Part shown: piece by piece, positions 61,718 through 64,000 of the stretch
Layout: each line of letters begins with the position of its first letter
How positions within the stretch are numbered: position 1 is the first letter of the stretch
NCBI RefSeq assembly: GCF_001653565.1
Contig: NZ_LYPB01000093.1
Coordinates: forward strand, 1 to 64,000
Direction: 5' to 3'
From: Paenibacillus oryzisoli
GTDB taxonomy: Bacteria > Bacillota > Bacilli > Paenibacillales > NBRC-103111
Length of the DNA: 64,000 bases
The notes under the pieces: generated by a model
The model's database searches: none
The model's input: only the letters and a program-made list of their open reading frames with translations
Told to the model about the DNA's origin: nothing
Program-made: the position numbers and the translations under genes

Positions 61718-62571
61718 GAAATTATAATTCCACCCAGAATTAAGGCCATGCCTCCCCATTGTAACCCGCTGATCGGTTCCCCGATGAGAAGATACGCTGC
61801 AAGAATTGCCACTGGAAGCTCTACAGATCCCAGCATGGCAGCGAGTGCGCTTCCGATCTTCGGTATTCCGATATTAAAGGAAACAGTCGGTACAACTTGT
61901 CCTAGGAACCCTAGCAGCAATCCCCATAGCAACAGCTGTCCACCATTATCATGAACAAAAACCGTCGGAGGATACAAGATAAATATAATCGGCAGCGCAG
62001 CCGTCAGCATGATCGCAGAATTCATCAGTGGCGGCAGCGTACTTACGACTTGTCCTGTAAAAAACAGAAAAATACTATACGCTAACGCAGATAGAAGTCC
62101 ATATAGTATACCCAGAATACTGAGCTCTCCCCAGTTGGTATCGAACACATTCACCGCAAGGATCGTTCCTGCCAGAATTAGCGCAATCGCAATCCCTTCC
62201 ATCCGCTTAGGCCATCTCCGTTTCACGATACAATCCATGGCAATCGTCATCCACGTAAACTGAAAGAGAAGAATAATGCATAGGGATGCATCTAATTCTT
62301 GCAGCGCAATATTATACACGACCGTCGTTAGCGACAGTCCGAAAATCCCAATCAAACCAAGCTTAATCCAAGGCCCTTTAAAGGGATTCACCCACGACTT
62401 CTTGTGAAAAAGAATCAATACCCATACGAATAAGGTTCCCATCGTCATCTGGGCTGGCGTAATTTGTCCATCCGTGAAGCCTTGATCATAGGCCATTTTA
62501 ATCCATGAAGAGAGCAAACCATAGCTTGAAGCCCCAATAAGGACAAGGACTATTGCCAACCATCGTCCCAT
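61702..62571 (-). CDS. EamA-family drug/metabolite transporter
   Basis: A 289-residue protein with ten helices and two EamA repeats: LAIVLVLIGASSYGLLSSWI, TVVYNIALQELDASLCIILLF, and the second-half GLLSALAYSIFLFFTG and LLLGFLGQVVPTVSFNIG. Substrate unknown. ATG 62571 follows AGGAGG by 11 nt; a longer frame to 62769 would overlap the PEP-carboxylase stop and has no site. Confidence 0.9.
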   Translation of the reverse strand: MGRWLAIVLVLIGASSYGLLSSWIKMAYDQGFTDGQITPAQMTMGTLFVWVLILFHKKSWVNPFKGPWIKLGLIGIFGLSLTTVVYNIALQELDASLCIILLFQFTWMTIAMDCIVKRRWPKRMEGIAIALILAGTILAVNVFDTNWGELSILGILYGLLSALAYSIFLFFTGQVVSTLPPLMNSAIMLTAALPIIFILYPPTVFVHDNGGQLLLWGLLLGFLGQVVPTVSFNIGIPKIGSALAAMLGSVELPVAILAAYLLIGEPISGLQWGGMALILGGIIISEYKS

Positions 62572-62689
62572 GCTGCTGTGTACCTCCTGATATCGGTAAT
62601 TCCCGTAATTACAGGAAAAGCCGAGCTGCCTGCATTGCTGCAAGCCCCCGACTTTATCATCCTGTGTTGTTCTTATGTTGTCGTAAGAA

Positions 62690-64000
62690 TCAGCCCGTGT
62701 TCCGAAGTCCCGCGGCAATCCCATTAATGGTAAGTAGTACTTCACGAAGAAGAATCGCATCATCTTCATTGTTGTCTCTTAACGCACGCAGTTCTTTAAG
62801 CAGCTCAACTTGCATGTAGCTAAGCGGATCTACGTAAGGATTACGCAATTTAATGGATTCTTGAATCACAGGAACATTATCCAGAATCTCTTGCTGACCT
62901 GTAATTTGCAAAATAATCGAGGACGTCAACTCATACTCGTCTTTGATCAGATTGAAAATGCGCTCTGCAATCGCACATTCCTTCACCAAGCTGCCGTATT
63001 CTTTCGCGATGAGAAGATCTGCCTTAGCCAAAGCCATTTGCAGATTATCAATCATCGTACGGAAGAATGACCATTCCTCATACATCTCTTTGAGGACTGC
63101 TACATTGCTTTCATTGCCTTGAGCGAAGCTTTGCAAGCCTGTACCTGCCGCATACCATGCTGGCAGCAGGTATCTGGTTTGCGTCCAGGAGAATACCCAA
63201 GGAATCGCACGCAAATCTTCGAATTTATCACTATTTTTACGCTTGGAAGGACGTGAACCGATATTCAGCTCACCAATCTCTGGAAGCGGTGTGGATTCTT
63301 TGAAGAACGTCAAGAAATCTTCGTCTCTGAAAATAAGATCTTGATACTTCGTCTGAGCTTGCTCCGAAATACCGCGCATAATGTTCTCCCACTTGTCCTC
63401 TTGTGGAAGTCTTTGCGGAGAACGAGACAATTTGGATGCTGTAATCAGCGCAAATGTCGCCTGCTCCAAACTACGATAAGCAATTCCTTGCAGGGAATAG
63501 CGGGAAGAAAGAACTTCACCTTGCTCCGTAATTTTGATGCCGCCACCAAGCGTTTCAACTGGTTGTGCTAGAATGCTTCGGTTTAGTGGCATACCGCCAC
63601 GCCCCAATGCGCCACCACGACCATGGAAGAACTTCAACTTCACGCCAAATTTCTTAGCTGCTTCCGTAATATCTTGAAGCGCCATACGCAGTTCCCAGTT
63701 TGCTGTAATTACACCGCCGTCTTTATTGCTGTCGGAGTAGCCCAACATAATTTCGTGCAGTGGGTTTTCAGCATCTAGGCTATCTCGGTAAGCAGGGATC
63801 GCTAGCAACGTGCTCATGATACCAGGAGCCGCATGCAAGTCGTCAATCGTTTCAAAAAGCGGAACAGACTGAACCGTACTTGTTACCGTACCGTCGCTCT
63901 CTCTGCGGTATAGGCCCGCCTCTTTGGCAAACACAACAACCTCAAGCATGTCACTTGCACCTTGTGTCATCGAAATCAAGTAACTATTAATACAGTTACG
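62690..64000 (-). CDS. ppc: Phosphoenolpyruvate carboxylase, C-terminal part (truncated by window edge)
   Basis: The last 436 residues of an enzyme normally of about 900: it converts PEP and bicarbonate to oxaloacetate to feed the TCA cycle. Visible motifs are GYSDSNKDGGVITANWELRM, FHGRGGALGRGGMP and the C-terminal RNTG. The frame stays open to position 64000 (SYLISMTQGASDML), so the start lies beyond the window. The stop at 62690 is 119 nt before the EamA start. Confidence 0.98.
   Translation of the reverse strand, partial: RNCINSYLISMTQGASDMLEVVVFAKEAGLYRRESDGTVTSTVQSVPLFETIDDLHAAPGIMSTLLAIPAYRDSLDAENPLHEIMLGYSDSNKDGGVITANWELRMALQDITEAAKKFGVKLKFFHGRGGALGRGGMPLNRSILAQPVETLGGGIKITEQGEVLSSRYSLQGIAYRSLEQATFALITASKLSRSPQRLPQEDKWENIMRGISEQAQTKYQDLIFRDEDFLTFFKESTPLPEIGELNIGSRPSKRKNSDKFEDLRAIPWVFSWTQTRYLLPAWYAAGTGLQSFAQGNESNVAVLKEMYEEWSFFRTMIDNLQMALAKADLLIAKEYGSLVKECAIAERIFNLIKDEYELTSSIILQITGQQEILDNVPVIQESIKLRNPYVDPLSYMQVELLKELRALRDNNEDDAILLREVLLTINGIAAGLRNTG

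Noticed and set aside
1-64000. CRISPR array, tRNA, rRNA, intact IS element, prophage
   Set aside because: No regularly spaced direct repeats with spacers, no transposase or integrase frame, and no structural RNA gene was seen.

Overview
The window reads as chromosome of a spore-forming Gram-positive bacterium, most likely Paenibacillus or a close relative. The reasons are a GerA-type germinant-receptor operon, a glmS ribozyme, the order sigW-rsiW-cdaA-cdaR-glmM-glmS, CsoR/CopZ/CopA copper control, Lpl/Yte-type sugar importers with a YesN/YesM-type two-component system, and strong AGGAGG ribosome sites. Genus is inferred from this gene content, not from a marker gene. Most genes lie on the minus strand. 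I see no rRNA, tRNA, CRISPR array, intact insertion sequence or prophage.

Region 1 (1-8.6 kb) is an anaerobic nitrate/NO operon transcribed leftward. It encodes a hemerythrin, a NarI-like cytochrome b, a NarB/NasC/NapA-type molybdoenzyme, a four-cluster ferredoxin, a Tat-exported Rieske protein, a small membrane protein, a NarK-type transporter fused to a PAS domain, two unknown proteins and a truncated hemoglobin. Its promoter carries a perfect Fnr/Crp-type palindrome TGTGA-N6-TCACA at -41.5. Three more such palindromes occur in the first 16.1 kb; one sits exactly midway between two divergent promoters (doxX and a small gene).

Region 2 (8.6-16.5 kb) holds a gerA-type operon, a 30-residue membrane peptide, a two-subunit GMC/gluconate-dehydrogenase-like oxidoreductase, the DoxX-family protein and the small gene. 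Region 3 (16.5-39 kb) is a plant-polysaccharide island: LplA/B/C-type ABC importer, M20 dipeptidase, GH105 unsaturated rhamnogalacturonyl hydrolase, YesN/YesM-type regulators, then an AraC-divergent operon (PhyH dioxygenase, PLP trans-sulfuration enzyme, heparinase II/III lyase, ferritin-like protein), a GH78 rhamnosidase, an SGNH esterase, an aldo/keto reductase and a BNR-repeat protein. The enzyme set suggests rhamnogalacturonan-type pectin use; the PhyH/PLP/lyase/ferritin-like quartet has no function that I know.

Region 4 (39-54.4 kb) is a metal and drug defence region: copper lipoprotein, CopA, CopZ, CsoR; MFS, SDR and TetR; MATE and TetR; CadA-type ATPase, an NlpC/P60 hydrolase, an ArsR-family metal sensor and a CDF exporter. 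Two copies of a roughly 300-bp dispersed intergenic repeat frame part of it. Region 5 (54.4-64 kb) is conserved core: glmS with its ribozyme, glmM, cdaR, cdaA, rsiW, sigW, an EamA transporter and the C-terminal two fifths or so of PEP carboxylase, cut by the window edge.
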